6,057 nt of DNA from JALRBM01 sp966186595 (GTDB lineage Bacteria > Patescibacteriota > Saccharimonadia > Saccharimonadales > Saccharimonadaceae): assembly GCA_966186595.1 (NCBI GenBank), contig CBIFWO010000030.1:1-6057 (forward strand). Reading direction: 5' to 3'. The position numbers and the translations under genes are program-made. Below, piece by piece: positions 1 to 5,615 of the stretch. Every line of letters begins with the position of its first letter. Within the stretch, counting starts at the first letter, position 1. The notes beneath the pieces are model-generated. The model searched no databases. It was not told the DNA's origin and saw only the letters and a list, made by a program, of their open reading frames with translations.

Positions 1-53
1 GACGCGGCCCTCTCACGGCTGAAACACGGGTTCGATTCCCGTAGGGGTCACCA
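1..53 (+). tRNA. tRNA-Glu (anticodon CTC), 3' part; 5' end lies before the window
   Basis: The anticodon stem is CGGCC (5-9) pairing with GGCTG (17-21), with one G-T pair. It encloses the 7-base loop CTCTCAC (10-16), which places CTC (12-14) at the anticodon and predicts glutamate. The T arm is ACGGG (26-30) / CCCGT (38-42) around the canonical loop TTCGATT. The acceptor 3' strand AGGGGTC (43-49) is followed by A50 and an encoded CCA (51-53). The layout matches E. coli tRNA-Glu base for base in length from the anticodon arm onward. The D arm and 5' acceptor strand, about 23 bases, are outside the window. The 3' end of a tRNA is a common attachment site for integrative elements, and the DNA downstream looks accessory, but I see no second copy of this 3' end in the window. 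Confidence 0.95.
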
Positions 54-219
54 TTGCTTATATTTCAAGGACTTAGCGCGATTGCGGTCCTGAAAATCTC
101 ACAGTTTTATCTCACGATATTTTGGTGGCACTTACTCGCTTTGAAGCCAATAGTCTGTGCCAGCTTCCCGACCATCAACCATCTTGCGCGTTCATCCCGT
201 TGGTCGTTACAAAAATGGA

Positions 220-525
220 ATGAGCGCGTTGTCTTTAATCGGTAATCTGATCCGTATCTTGCGCCGAGAGTCGGCCGACCACCCTTTGATGGCGGAGGCT
301 GTTGAAGCTCAGTCGGGGCTGTTGGCAGCGCTTTGCTGGGACGATCCAGCACATATAGCTAGAGCCTCCGAGCGAATGGCAAACGGTATAGAAGATTGGG
401 TTGGATATCGGGGCGAATCACTCGGTCGCTATATCCGGGAGCCTTGGCTTTCCGCGTGGCGTAAGACTTGCCACAATGCCTTGCTGGAAGCCCACAGGGA
501 TACGATTAGCCTATCTCACCTGTAA
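220..525 (+). CDS. hypothetical protein (101 aa), orphan ORF beside the tRNA
   Basis: I do not recognise this protein. From ATG 220 it gives 101 residues: an N-terminal amphipathic stretch (MSALSLIGNLIRILRRES), then an acidic-to-neutral, probably helical middle, and a Trp-rich part with three Trp between about residues 65 and 85. The frame also reads from a GTG at 157 and would give 122 aa, but the added residues are Pro/Arg/Ser-rich and look unnatural, so ATG 220 is preferred. Neither start has a convincing ribosome binding site. Composition is protein-like, with aliphatic, charged and aromatic residues well mixed, and no membrane segment or signal peptide is visible. It is transcribed away from the tRNA toward the 637 operon, with a 111-bp gap. 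It could be a remnant of a larger gene or a spurious frame. Confidence 0.4.
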   Translation: MSALSLIGNLIRILRRESADHPLMAEAVEAQSGLLAALCWDDPAHIARASERMANGIEDWVGYRGESLGRYIREPWLSAWRKTCHNALLEAHRDTISLSHL

Positions 526-636
526 GGTGCTGTATAGCAGGACTTCAAAGTCAGAGCCTGCATCCCGCTGGCCCGCGCCCTTCGTTACCAAAGCTAAATG
601 ATTTGCGTGGGTTGGATATCATCAGTAGGGTAACGG

Positions 637-1122
637 ATGATGGTAGCGCTTCGTATATTCTATGTGATTTTGGCAACTCTAGCGACCTTAGCGGTCTGCG
701 TGCTGGCCTTCTATGCGTTATATAGCCTGTTGATCGCAGCTCCCTCGAAGAGTGCTGTAGCTGTCGACTTTAATTCTATACTAACTGTGCTTTTGACGAC
801 CGTAAGCGTCATTTTCACCGTCTGTGCCATCGTGCTGGCAGTGCTTGGACTTATCGGTTTCCGTAACCTCAAACGAGATGCCGGCAAGTTCGCAGAAACA
901 CAGGCGCTCTTAGAAATAGCTAAGGCTTTTGGCCCATCGGGCAGCGGCACAAACCGCATTGAGCAGCACATGCTCGAAGAAAACGGCTCTCATCGCCAAT
1001 TTGTCGAAAGGCGCATCCGTCTCGAAGTAATTTCACTTCTTCCCTTGATAGCGGGCCGTATCAACGCCGATGCCTTGCGCTTGTCACTTGATGAACCCAC
1101 TGATGAAGGTGATGTGGACTGA
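637..1122 (+). CDS. two-helix membrane protein, first gene of the ImmA/IrrE-beta operon
   Basis: No family is recognised. The 161-aa product has two strongly hydrophobic segments, about residues 5-34 and 47-73, separated by a short loop. A soluble tail of about 88 residues follows, starting with the basic stretch RNLKRD and containing HRQFVERRIRLEV, and ends acidic (DEPTDEGDVD). The positive residues just after helix 2 suggest that both termini are cytoplasmic. The start at ATG 637 is supported by AGTAGGG at 624-630, six bases upstream; ATG 640 is the alternative. Its stop codon overlaps the next start by one base (TGATG, 1120-1124), so translation is probably coupled to that of the peptidase. 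The likely role (inference) is a membrane anchor, sensor or effector of the three-gene module. A two-helix protein with a cytoplasmic tail resembles small membrane effectors in some defence operons, but no homology is claimed. Confidence 0.82.
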   Translation: MMVALRIFYVILATLATLAVCVLAFYALYSLLIAAPSKSAVAVDFNSILTVLLTTVSVIFTVCAIVLAVLGLIGFRNLKRDAGKFAETQALLEIAKAFGPSGSGTNRIEQHMLEENGSHRQFVERRIRLEVISLLPLIAGRINADALRLSLDEPTDEGDVD

Positions 1123-1646
1123 TGCAAGTCATAGTCCCCTCCGATGATCCTGCGAAGGATTTATGGTCCCGCGTCAATCAAGCCGACCTATCAAAAATAT
1201 GGCACTTGTTTGATAACGTTCCTGTTCCAGTAGGTAGAGTGGCAGACGAACTTAATATCAGTGTAGTCAGCATAACATTACCCACAGAGATATCGGGCCT
1301 TATCAAACGACTTGATGATGGTTCGTATGAGATACAGATCAATAATACTGACGTAGCAGTCCGTCAGCGTTTTACGGTGTGTCATGAGATAGCTCACTAT
1401 CTTCTACATCGTGATCTTATAGATCACGTTGGGATAACAGATACAATTTTGTATCGCTCTAGACTCAGCAATAAGCAGGAGGCCGAGGCCAACAAACTTG
1501 GTGCGGCAATTCTCCTTCCTTGGTCCAAGGTATTAGCATGGCACCAAAGCCGATTTCAGACACAGCCTCAAAAGGCAAATATCGATGAATTAGCGGCAGC
1601 TTTTCGCGCATCGAGTCTTGCCGCAGGTTTCCGACTAGGCATTTAG
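1122..1646 (+). CDS. ImmA/IrrE family metallo-endopeptidase
   Basis: This 174-aa protein is a predicted cytoplasmic zinc protease. Residues 84-96 read FTVCHEIAHYLLH, an HExxH motif (H88, E89, H92) in the characteristic ImmA/IrrE setting. EAEANKLGAAILLP (120-133) matches the downstream E-x-x-AN-x-(F/L)AA-x-LL-x-P block that supplies the third zinc ligand (E120 or E122). Residues 36-48 look like the usual N-terminal region (VGRVADELNISV). The catalytic set appears complete and the length is normal for a single-domain member. Known relatives (ImmA of ICEBs1, IrrE of Deinococcus) cleave XRE-type repressors in response to DNA damage or mobile-element signals. No XRE/HTH repressor gene accompanies this one here. 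It sits between a membrane protein (1-nt overlap) and a beta family protein (2-nt gap), so its substrate may be one of these or encoded elsewhere. Confidence 0.93.
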   Translation: MQVIVPSDDPAKDLWSRVNQADLSKIWHLFDNVPVPVGRVADELNISVVSITLPTEISGLIKRLDDGSYEIQINNTDVAVRQRFTVCHEIAHYLLHRDLIDHVGITDTILYRSRLSNKQEAEANKLGAAILLPWSKVLAWHQSRFQTQPQKANIDELAAAFRASSLAAGFRLGI

Positions 1647-1648
1647 CG

Positions 1649-2716
1649 ATGACGGAATTTACAAAGCGATATTACCCAACGGTGTGCATCCGACGCGCTG
1701 AGATGAAGGCTCTTGAAAATTTGCCTTCCTCCGAAAAGTCAAAGATGCTGCCCGTTGTCCTACTTGCGCCTTGGTTAAATTCGATCGAGTTCGATAACAC
1801 CTTTCGCATAATCGAACGAAGCATAGGCAGCGGTCCTGTAATCGTTGATATTGATCGCTATTTTGAGAGCGATTCCACCTTACCGTCCCGGCAGTATTAT
1901 CGTGAGTTAATTGATCCTCTCACTGGACCTGATAAATGGATCGATTTAATAAAATCCCGATCTAATTATATCCCCTGCATCCAAATCGCAAATATATCGG
2001 AAGATCTTATTTCGAAGCAGATATTATCTGCTAAGAATTTAGGTCGCGGGTTTGTATTTAGAATAGAATTAAGCAGAGTATTTAATTTAGATACAATTTT
2101 CAAATTTATAGAAGAAAATAAAGACGATAATGTATTAACGATTTTTGATTACGGATATAATGACAAAAAAGAATTGATAGAACTACAATTGAGCCAGTTA
2201 ATCGACAGGCTTCTTGGAATATCTGTTGAATCAAAGTTTGTGATATCGGGAACGAACTTCCCGAACCAATTTTCTGCGTTCGATAATTTTGCTGCGTCTG
2301 AGGCAATTTATTCAAGAACGATTTATAATAATCTTTCTCGAAAGTATGGCAACTACAGCTTCTATTATGGTGATTGGGCTAGCACTAAACCCCGCTCCTA
2401 TGATGGCGGAGGAACCCCGATACCTCGAATAGATTTCCCCACGGCGAACAGCTGGATCATCGCCAGATCAAAGGAAGATGGATGGGATTTCCAAACCGCT
2501 GCGGAGAGAATCCTGCGGTTACCTGAATGGAATAGTCGGCCTATCGTCTGGGGAACGGGAATGATCGAGAAATCCGCTAAAGGATTGCCGGGTGGAATAT
2601 CCACCGGGCCACAAGCCATTGCATCAAGGGTGAACATCCACCTTTATTTACAAAACAATTTTGGTGCGCCCCCAGCACCCGAACCCCCTAAGGGTAAATG
2701 GATCGACCCCATTTGA
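1649..2716 (+). CDS. beta family protein (Beta_protein-like, 355 aa)
   Basis: The layout matches what I know as the beta family protein (Pfam Beta_protein). The N-terminal part has KRYYPTVCIRRAEMKAL followed by MLPVVLLAPW (family pattern: a Tyr-Pro-x-(L/I) start, then 'hPhhE'-like strands). A C-terminal block has GDWASTKPR (241-249), a Gly-rich turn and PRIDF (259-263), then NSWIIARSKEDGWDF. Between these, strand-like stretches (GPVIVDIDRYF, YIPCIQIANI, GFVFRIELSRV, NVLTIFDYGY, SKFVISGTNFP) alternate with helices, which suggests a barrel-like alpha/beta fold (inference). The biochemical function of this family is not established to my knowledge. It is the last gene of the operon, two bases after the peptidase stop. 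The central part is strikingly AT-rich (13 of 60 bases G or C in 2101-2160), unlike its flanks. No clear terminator follows. Family assignment is likely; function is unknown. Confidence 0.85.
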   Translation: MTEFTKRYYPTVCIRRAEMKALENLPSSEKSKMLPVVLLAPWLNSIEFDNTFRIIERSIGSGPVIVDIDRYFESDSTLPSRQYYRELIDPLTGPDKWIDLIKSRSNYIPCIQIANISEDLISKQILSAKNLGRGFVFRIELSRVFNLDTIFKFIEENKDDNVLTIFDYGYNDKKELIELQLSQLIDRLLGISVESKFVISGTNFPNQFSAFDNFAASEAIYSRTIYNNLSRKYGNYSFYYGDWASTKPRSYDGGGTPIPRIDFPTANSWIIARSKEDGWDFQTAAERILRLPEWNSRPIVWGTGMIEKSAKGLPGGISTGPQAIASRVNIHLYLQNNFGAPPAPEPPKGKWIDPI

Positions 2717-2798
2717 TTTATACGGCAGCTATAGTGGCGTTCGATGCGGGCTCGCGATATAACCGGCACACTGCTGTTCGGCCCTACCTTAGCAACGC

Positions 2799-3392
2799 CT
2801 AGTCAAACAGCGCATCAATTTCTTCGTCGGTGACGATTGCCGACGACTTATCACTTAAAGCCCTGTAAACGCTTCCACGTCCGATCTTTAGCTTTTTGGC
2901 AATGTCGGTCGGCCGGACACCCTCGCCATGGAGGCGGCGCACTTCTTCCATCGGAACAGACGGTTTACGTCCTTTATATACGCCTGCCGCCTTGGCTTTA
3001 GTTATGCCTTCCATTTGGCGCTCACGACGGATGGCGGTTTCAAATTGGGCGAATACGCCGAGCATCTGCAAGAATGCCATGCCTGCGGCGGATGAGGTAT
3101 CAATGGGCTGCTCCGTAGCACGGAGGAAAGCCCCCTTGGCCTTAAGGGCATCAACGATCTTCTCTAGATCAGCAACCGAACGCGCAAGCCTGTCGATCCG
3201 AGTCACCATGAGCGTGTCGTTGGTGCGAAGGAAGGCGAGGATGGTATCTAGTTCCTGCCTGCCTACGGTCGTGGTGCCACTCTTCTTTTCTGAACGGATG
3301 ATCGTGCAGCCAGCATTGCGCAGAGCCGCCTCTTGTATGGAGCAATCCTGATCTTCGGAACTGACTCTGGCATACCCAATGATGTTCGACAT
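2799..3392 (-). CDS. small serine recombinase (resolvase/invertase family)
   Basis: This 197-aa DNA recombinase has every residue expected for catalysis. R9 and S11 lie in GYARVSS (S11 is the nucleophile), R45 in VGRQELD, and D67, R68 and R71 in RIDRLARS; these align with R8, S10, R45, D67, R68 and R71 of gamma-delta resolvase. The long E helix (about 103-135) leads into VYKGRKPS and a C-terminal helix-turn-helix (EGVRPTDIAKKLKIGRGSVYRAL). A tail of about 18 residues (SDKSSAIVTDEEIDALFD) extends beyond this point. On the minus strand AGGA lies eight bases before the ATG, supporting the start. The protein is convergent with the beta-protein gene. No transposase is in the window. Resolvase and invertase cannot be separated from the sequence alone, but the half-site cluster upstream favours a resolvase with its own res site. 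Confidence 0.95.
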   Translation of the reverse strand: MSNIIGYARVSSEDQDCSIQEAALRNAGCTIIRSEKKSGTTTVGRQELDTILAFLRTNDTLMVTRIDRLARSVADLEKIVDALKAKGAFLRATEQPIDTSSAAGMAFLQMLGVFAQFETAIRRERQMEGITKAKAAGVYKGRKPSVPMEEVRRLHGEGVRPTDIAKKLKIGRGSVYRALSDKSSAIVTDEEIDALFD

Positions 3393-3425
3393 GCAATCTG
3401 TCCTAATAGACTCTAGATCCTTCCA

Positions 3426-3453
3426 TCTTTAGTGTTCGATAAATCGGAGTCAA
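3426..3453 (-). promoter_or_regulatory. candidate promoter of the serine recombinase
   Basis: Read on the minus strand, TTGACT (complement of 3448-3453) is a near-consensus -35. It is followed after 16 bases by TAAAGA (complement of 3426-3431) as a weaker -10. The -10 sits about 33 bases upstream of the recombinase ATG. A TGTTC/GAACA half-site (3433-3437) lies between the two boxes, so the recombinase could repress its own transcription, as TnpR-type resolvases do. The boxes were found by eye; the -10 is only a fair match. Confidence 0.35.
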
Positions 3454-3517
3454 TCCTATTGGGACATATATTTTGTTCCACGGCGATGTTCGTTATGGCT
3501 ATACCCAAATAGAACAT
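3433..3517. promoter_or_regulatory. candidate res (recombination) site of the serine recombinase
   Basis: The half-site TGTTC or its complement recurs here at 3433-3437, 3474-3478, 3487-3491 and 3512-3516 (as GAACA), plus GGACA at 3462-3466, which differs by one base. A fifth exact TGTTC lies at 3383-3387, inside the start of the recombinase gene. Two inverted arrangements stand out: TGGGACA-7 nt-TGTTCCA (3460-3480, six of seven positions matching) and ATGTTC-20 nt-GAACAT (3486-3517, perfect, 32 bp). The second is close in size to the roughly 25-34 bp subsites of known res sites. The position directly upstream of a resolvase gene is as expected. Exact subsite borders cannot be set by eye. Confidence 0.45.
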
Positions 3518-3571
3518 AGTGGCTCATTTCTTACCACCTGCCCAAATCCCTCTGAAATGGCACGTCACAGG

Positions 3572-3593
3572 AGCGATCGCCCCTTAGATCGCT
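3572..3593. repeat. perfect inverted repeat AGCGATC-8 nt-GATCGCT
   Basis: AGCGATC (3572-3578) and GATCGCT (3587-3593) form a perfect 7-bp inverted repeat with an 8-base spacer. The left arm overlaps an 8-bp palindrome GCGATCGC (3573-3580). There is no T run after it, so it is unlikely to be an intrinsic terminator. It lies 78 bases before the ATG of the 3671 gene, where an operator would be plausible. The whole 3393-3670 gap is otherwise free of genes and holds the candidate res site, the recombinase promoter and this repeat. Confidence 0.35.
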
Positions 3594-3670
3594 GATACAG
3601 CTCCCTACCAGCGAGGGCATCCAACGCAGAGGGAATTGGCGTTTCTATGATGCGCTGTTAAGCGGTCGTA

Positions 3671-4660
3671 ATGACAACACTATCCACCTCCTTTGAAGCG
3701 ATCATTAAGTCGCTCACCGTCCCAACTAATTTTATAGCAGTATTGGGGTTTGGCCTGATCGGGGTCAGCGCCCTGTCGGGTATCGATCTCATGCCGCGGC
3801 AAATTATGATGGCAGTAGGCATTCTGCTCATCATCGTTTGCGTTGTCATGATATCCTTCGCGTTTCTTAAATCACCTAGCCTTCTACAATCTGAACGAGT
3901 CGCTATCAGCAGCTACGATGGTGAGCTGGCGTTGCGGCAAGCTCAAGAGTTGAAAGAGTTGTCCAACCGGATAATATCGATCGAGAATAAGTTATCCTTT
4001 CAGGGACCTCAAGGCGTCGATCTTATTGACACAATAGATAGAAAAATAGCGCATCAAATTCAAAATCATATTGCCGACGATGTAATAGAATTAGCGACCG
4101 TTCGACTTGAAGAAAATTTAAGCCGTTCGCGGTCTTTAGATCATGCTAGGGAGGCGTTCGAAACGTCGATTTATAGATTAAAAAGAGAGGTTGATAGGCT
4201 GGTTAAAAGCAGCGCCTACAATCTTGCTATCGGTGGAACTATAAGCCTTTCGGGCATATCCGCGCTGACTTACTTTCTAGTTTTTGAGCAAAGCACCCAA
4301 GCTTCGACACTGGATTTCGTGGTTCACTACGCGCCTAGACTTGGTCTAGTTATATTAATCGAGGCGTTTTCTTTCTTCTTTCTAAATCTATATCGTTCTT
4401 CGCAAGCTGAAATAAAATACACGCAGAATGAACTGACAAATATAGAGCAAAAGTTTGCGGCATTTGAGGTAAGCCGCCTAGTTGACGGTGATGAAGAGAT
4501 TACATCGGTTGTAAAATCACTTCTTGATACAGAACGAAATTTTGTAATTAAGAAAGGCGAAACTACAATAGAAATAGAAAAAGTTCGGCTTGAATCCAAA
4601 CATTCTACTGAATCTATTGTTAGAGACATAAGTAGATTTGTCGGTTATAAACTGAAATGA
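3671..4660 (+). CDS. hypothetical membrane protein (329 aa), four predicted helices and coiled-coil-like segments
   Basis: No family is recognised. Hydrophobic segments lie at about residues 20-38 and 45-66 (FIAVLGFGLIGVSAL; AVGILLIIVCVVMISFAF), and a second pair at about 184-204 and 221-241 (ISALTYFLVF; GLVILIEAFSFFFLNLY). Between the pairs is a soluble region of about 115 residues rich in Glu, Gln, Leu and Arg, with heptad-like spacing (LRQAQELKELSNRIISIENK). After helix 4 comes another charged helical tail (EIKYTQNELTNIEQKFAAFE) ending near DISRFVGYKLK. ATG 3671 has only a weak upstream ribosome binding site; a TATGAT box at 3646-3651 could be its -10. It is transcribed alone, divergent from the recombinase. 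The second half is AT-rich and uses codons unlike the flanking nuclease gene, suggesting foreign origin. A membrane sensor or effector is possible, but this is speculation. Confidence 0.82.
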   Translation: MTTLSTSFEAIIKSLTVPTNFIAVLGFGLIGVSALSGIDLMPRQIMMAVGILLIIVCVVMISFAFLKSPSLLQSERVAISSYDGELALRQAQELKELSNRIISIENKLSFQGPQGVDLIDTIDRKIAHQIQNHIADDVIELATVRLEENLSRSRSLDHAREAFETSIYRLKREVDRLVKSSAYNLAIGGTISLSGISALTYFLVFEQSTQASTLDFVVHYAPRLGLVILIEAFSFFFLNLYRSSQAEIKYTQNELTNIEQKFAAFEVSRLVDGDEEITSVVKSLLDTERNFVIKKGETTIEIEKVRLESKHSTESIVRDISRFVGYKLK

Positions 4661-4847
4661 ATCCAGTATGCTCATATTAAGATACAGGCTTCGGAAAAAT
4701 ATCTACAAATTAACCCCGTGCGACTTCCGCTCCCTCGTCTCATACTTCGATACAAACCAGCTGATGACGGCCTAACAGCTAGCCAGAAGATTTGAGCCAC
4801 ATTGCGGAAAGGCGTTGCGCTGTGTGCGGTTGTGCTATGCGAATGCC

Positions 4848-5411
4848 ATGCGGGGGAATCGTAATCGGACATGGGCTAACGCTCACCATCGGGAATGGCA
4901 GCAGAAGAAGCAGCGCTATAAGCGTAAGCGTCAGTTCGCCGCTACCAAGGCATATGCTCTAGCAATCCTATTATTTGCCGGGACGTTCTACGCGGTCTTC
5001 TTCTGGCCTGATCTAAAGGAAAGGCTGGCAGTTATCCTTCCGCCGCCTTCATCGTCGTCCAAATCTGCATCCACCTTTGAATGCCATGTCAGCAGCATAA
5101 CCGATGGCGACACCATGCGTTGTTCGGATGGCACAAGAGTCCGACTTCACGCGGTGGCTGCAAGAGAGAGTGACGAAACCTGTAGGCCCGGTCATCCTTG
5201 TCCTGCTGCTTCTGGTGCTGCCGCCACCGCCATGCTCACGCAGCTAGCCAGCGGGCAAACGCTCCGATGCGAACAGACCGGAACCACTTACAACAGGGTA
5301 GCTGCCATCTGCCGCAATGAGCAGGATACGGAAATCAACTGCGCTATGGTGAACAGCGGAACCGCTTTAATATGGCCTAGGTACAATGCAGAGCGGGCAA
5401 TCTGCGGATAG
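4848..5411 (+). CDS. membrane-anchored thermonuclease family protein (SNase-like)
   Basis: From ATG 4848 this is 187 aa. A very basic N-terminus (NRNRTWANAHHREWQQKKQ) precedes one transmembrane helix (AYALAILLFAGTFYAVFFW, about residues 35-53), a Pro/Ser linker, then a staphylococcal-nuclease-like domain. DGDT (86-89), VRL (98-100), an AVAARE stretch (102-107) and YNRVAAIC (148-155) match the SNase blocks. Equivalents of catalytic R35, E43 and R87 are present, but the residue matching the calcium ligand D40 is Ala (the usual DxPE is AARE). Several Cys residues suggest disulfides and a periplasmic domain. The frame is also open to a TTG at 4815, preceded by GGAAAGG at 4806-4812; that start would add 11 residues. 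ATG 4848 is chosen because the basic N-terminus begins there, though its own ribosome binding site is poor. It heads a three-gene unit. Confidence 0.85.
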   Translation: MRGNRNRTWANAHHREWQQKKQRYKRKRQFAATKAYALAILLFAGTFYAVFFWPDLKERLAVILPPPSSSSKSASTFECHVSSITDGDTMRCSDGTRVRLHAVAARESDETCRPGHPCPAASGAAATAMLTQLASGQTLRCEQTGTTYNRVAAICRNEQDTEINCAMVNSGTALIWPRYNAERAICG

Positions 5412-5420
5412 GTAAGCAGA

Positions 5421-5615
5421 ATGGATCAACAACATGTCCCTTGGGCGGCGGCATCAATGCTGATGAGGCGGTACGGTAGCGACGCACCTATTAAAGTTGC
5501 AGAGCGGCTGGGCGAACTTGCCCTAACTGGTGACATGGAGGGCGTAGCGATGTGGAAGAAAATAGCATGGTGCATGGATCAGCTTAGCCACCGCGATCCT
5601 CAAGAGGCACAATGA
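5421..5615 (+). CDS. DUF6961-like small protein (64 aa)
   Basis: This 64-aa protein resembles the short proteins annotated as DUF6961 in sphingomonads. It has an N-terminal Trp/Ala helix, then a basic Tyr-Gly (RRYGSDAP), a conserved-looking AERLGELALTGDMEGVAMW, and a closing KKIAWCMDQL. It is predicted soluble and mainly helical. Its role is unknown to me. It starts nine bases after the thermonuclease stop, with AGGTAAG just upstream as a fair ribosome binding site. Its stop overlaps the next start (ATGA, 5612-5615), so it sits in the middle of a compact operon. Family assignment is from memory of the pattern and is moderately sure; the gene call itself is strong. Confidence 0.8.
   Translation: MDQQHVPWAAASMLMRRYGSDAPIKVAERLGELALTGDMEGVAMWKKIAWCMDQLSHRDPQEAQ

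Noticed and set aside
54..245. 63-aa plus-strand frame starting right after the tRNA CCA
   Set aside because: It begins immediately after the tRNA with no room for a ribosome binding site and has no recognisable domain; most likely spurious.
107..352. 81-aa minus-strand ORF near the tRNA
   Set aside because: Low-complexity Pro/Arg/Ser composition, no family, and antisense to the more protein-like 220-525 frame.
711..971. 86-aa minus-strand ORF
   Set aside because: Antisense to the membrane protein gene, which has a good ribosome binding site and operon coupling.
2736..2799. GGCGTT...AACGCC inverted repeat between the convergent genes as a bidirectional terminator
   Set aside because: The arms are only 6 bp and more than 50 bases apart, with no T tract; unlikely to form an effective terminator.
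2896..3351. 151-aa plus-strand ORF
   Set aside because: It lies entirely opposite the serine recombinase, whose catalytic motifs are unmistakable; the product is Ser/Arg/Met-rich and looks like an antisense shadow.
4672..4872. 66-aa minus-strand ORF in the gap before the thermonuclease gene
   Set aside because: Composition is Ser/Arg-rich, no family or ribosome binding site is evident, and it overlaps the thermonuclease start region on the other strand.
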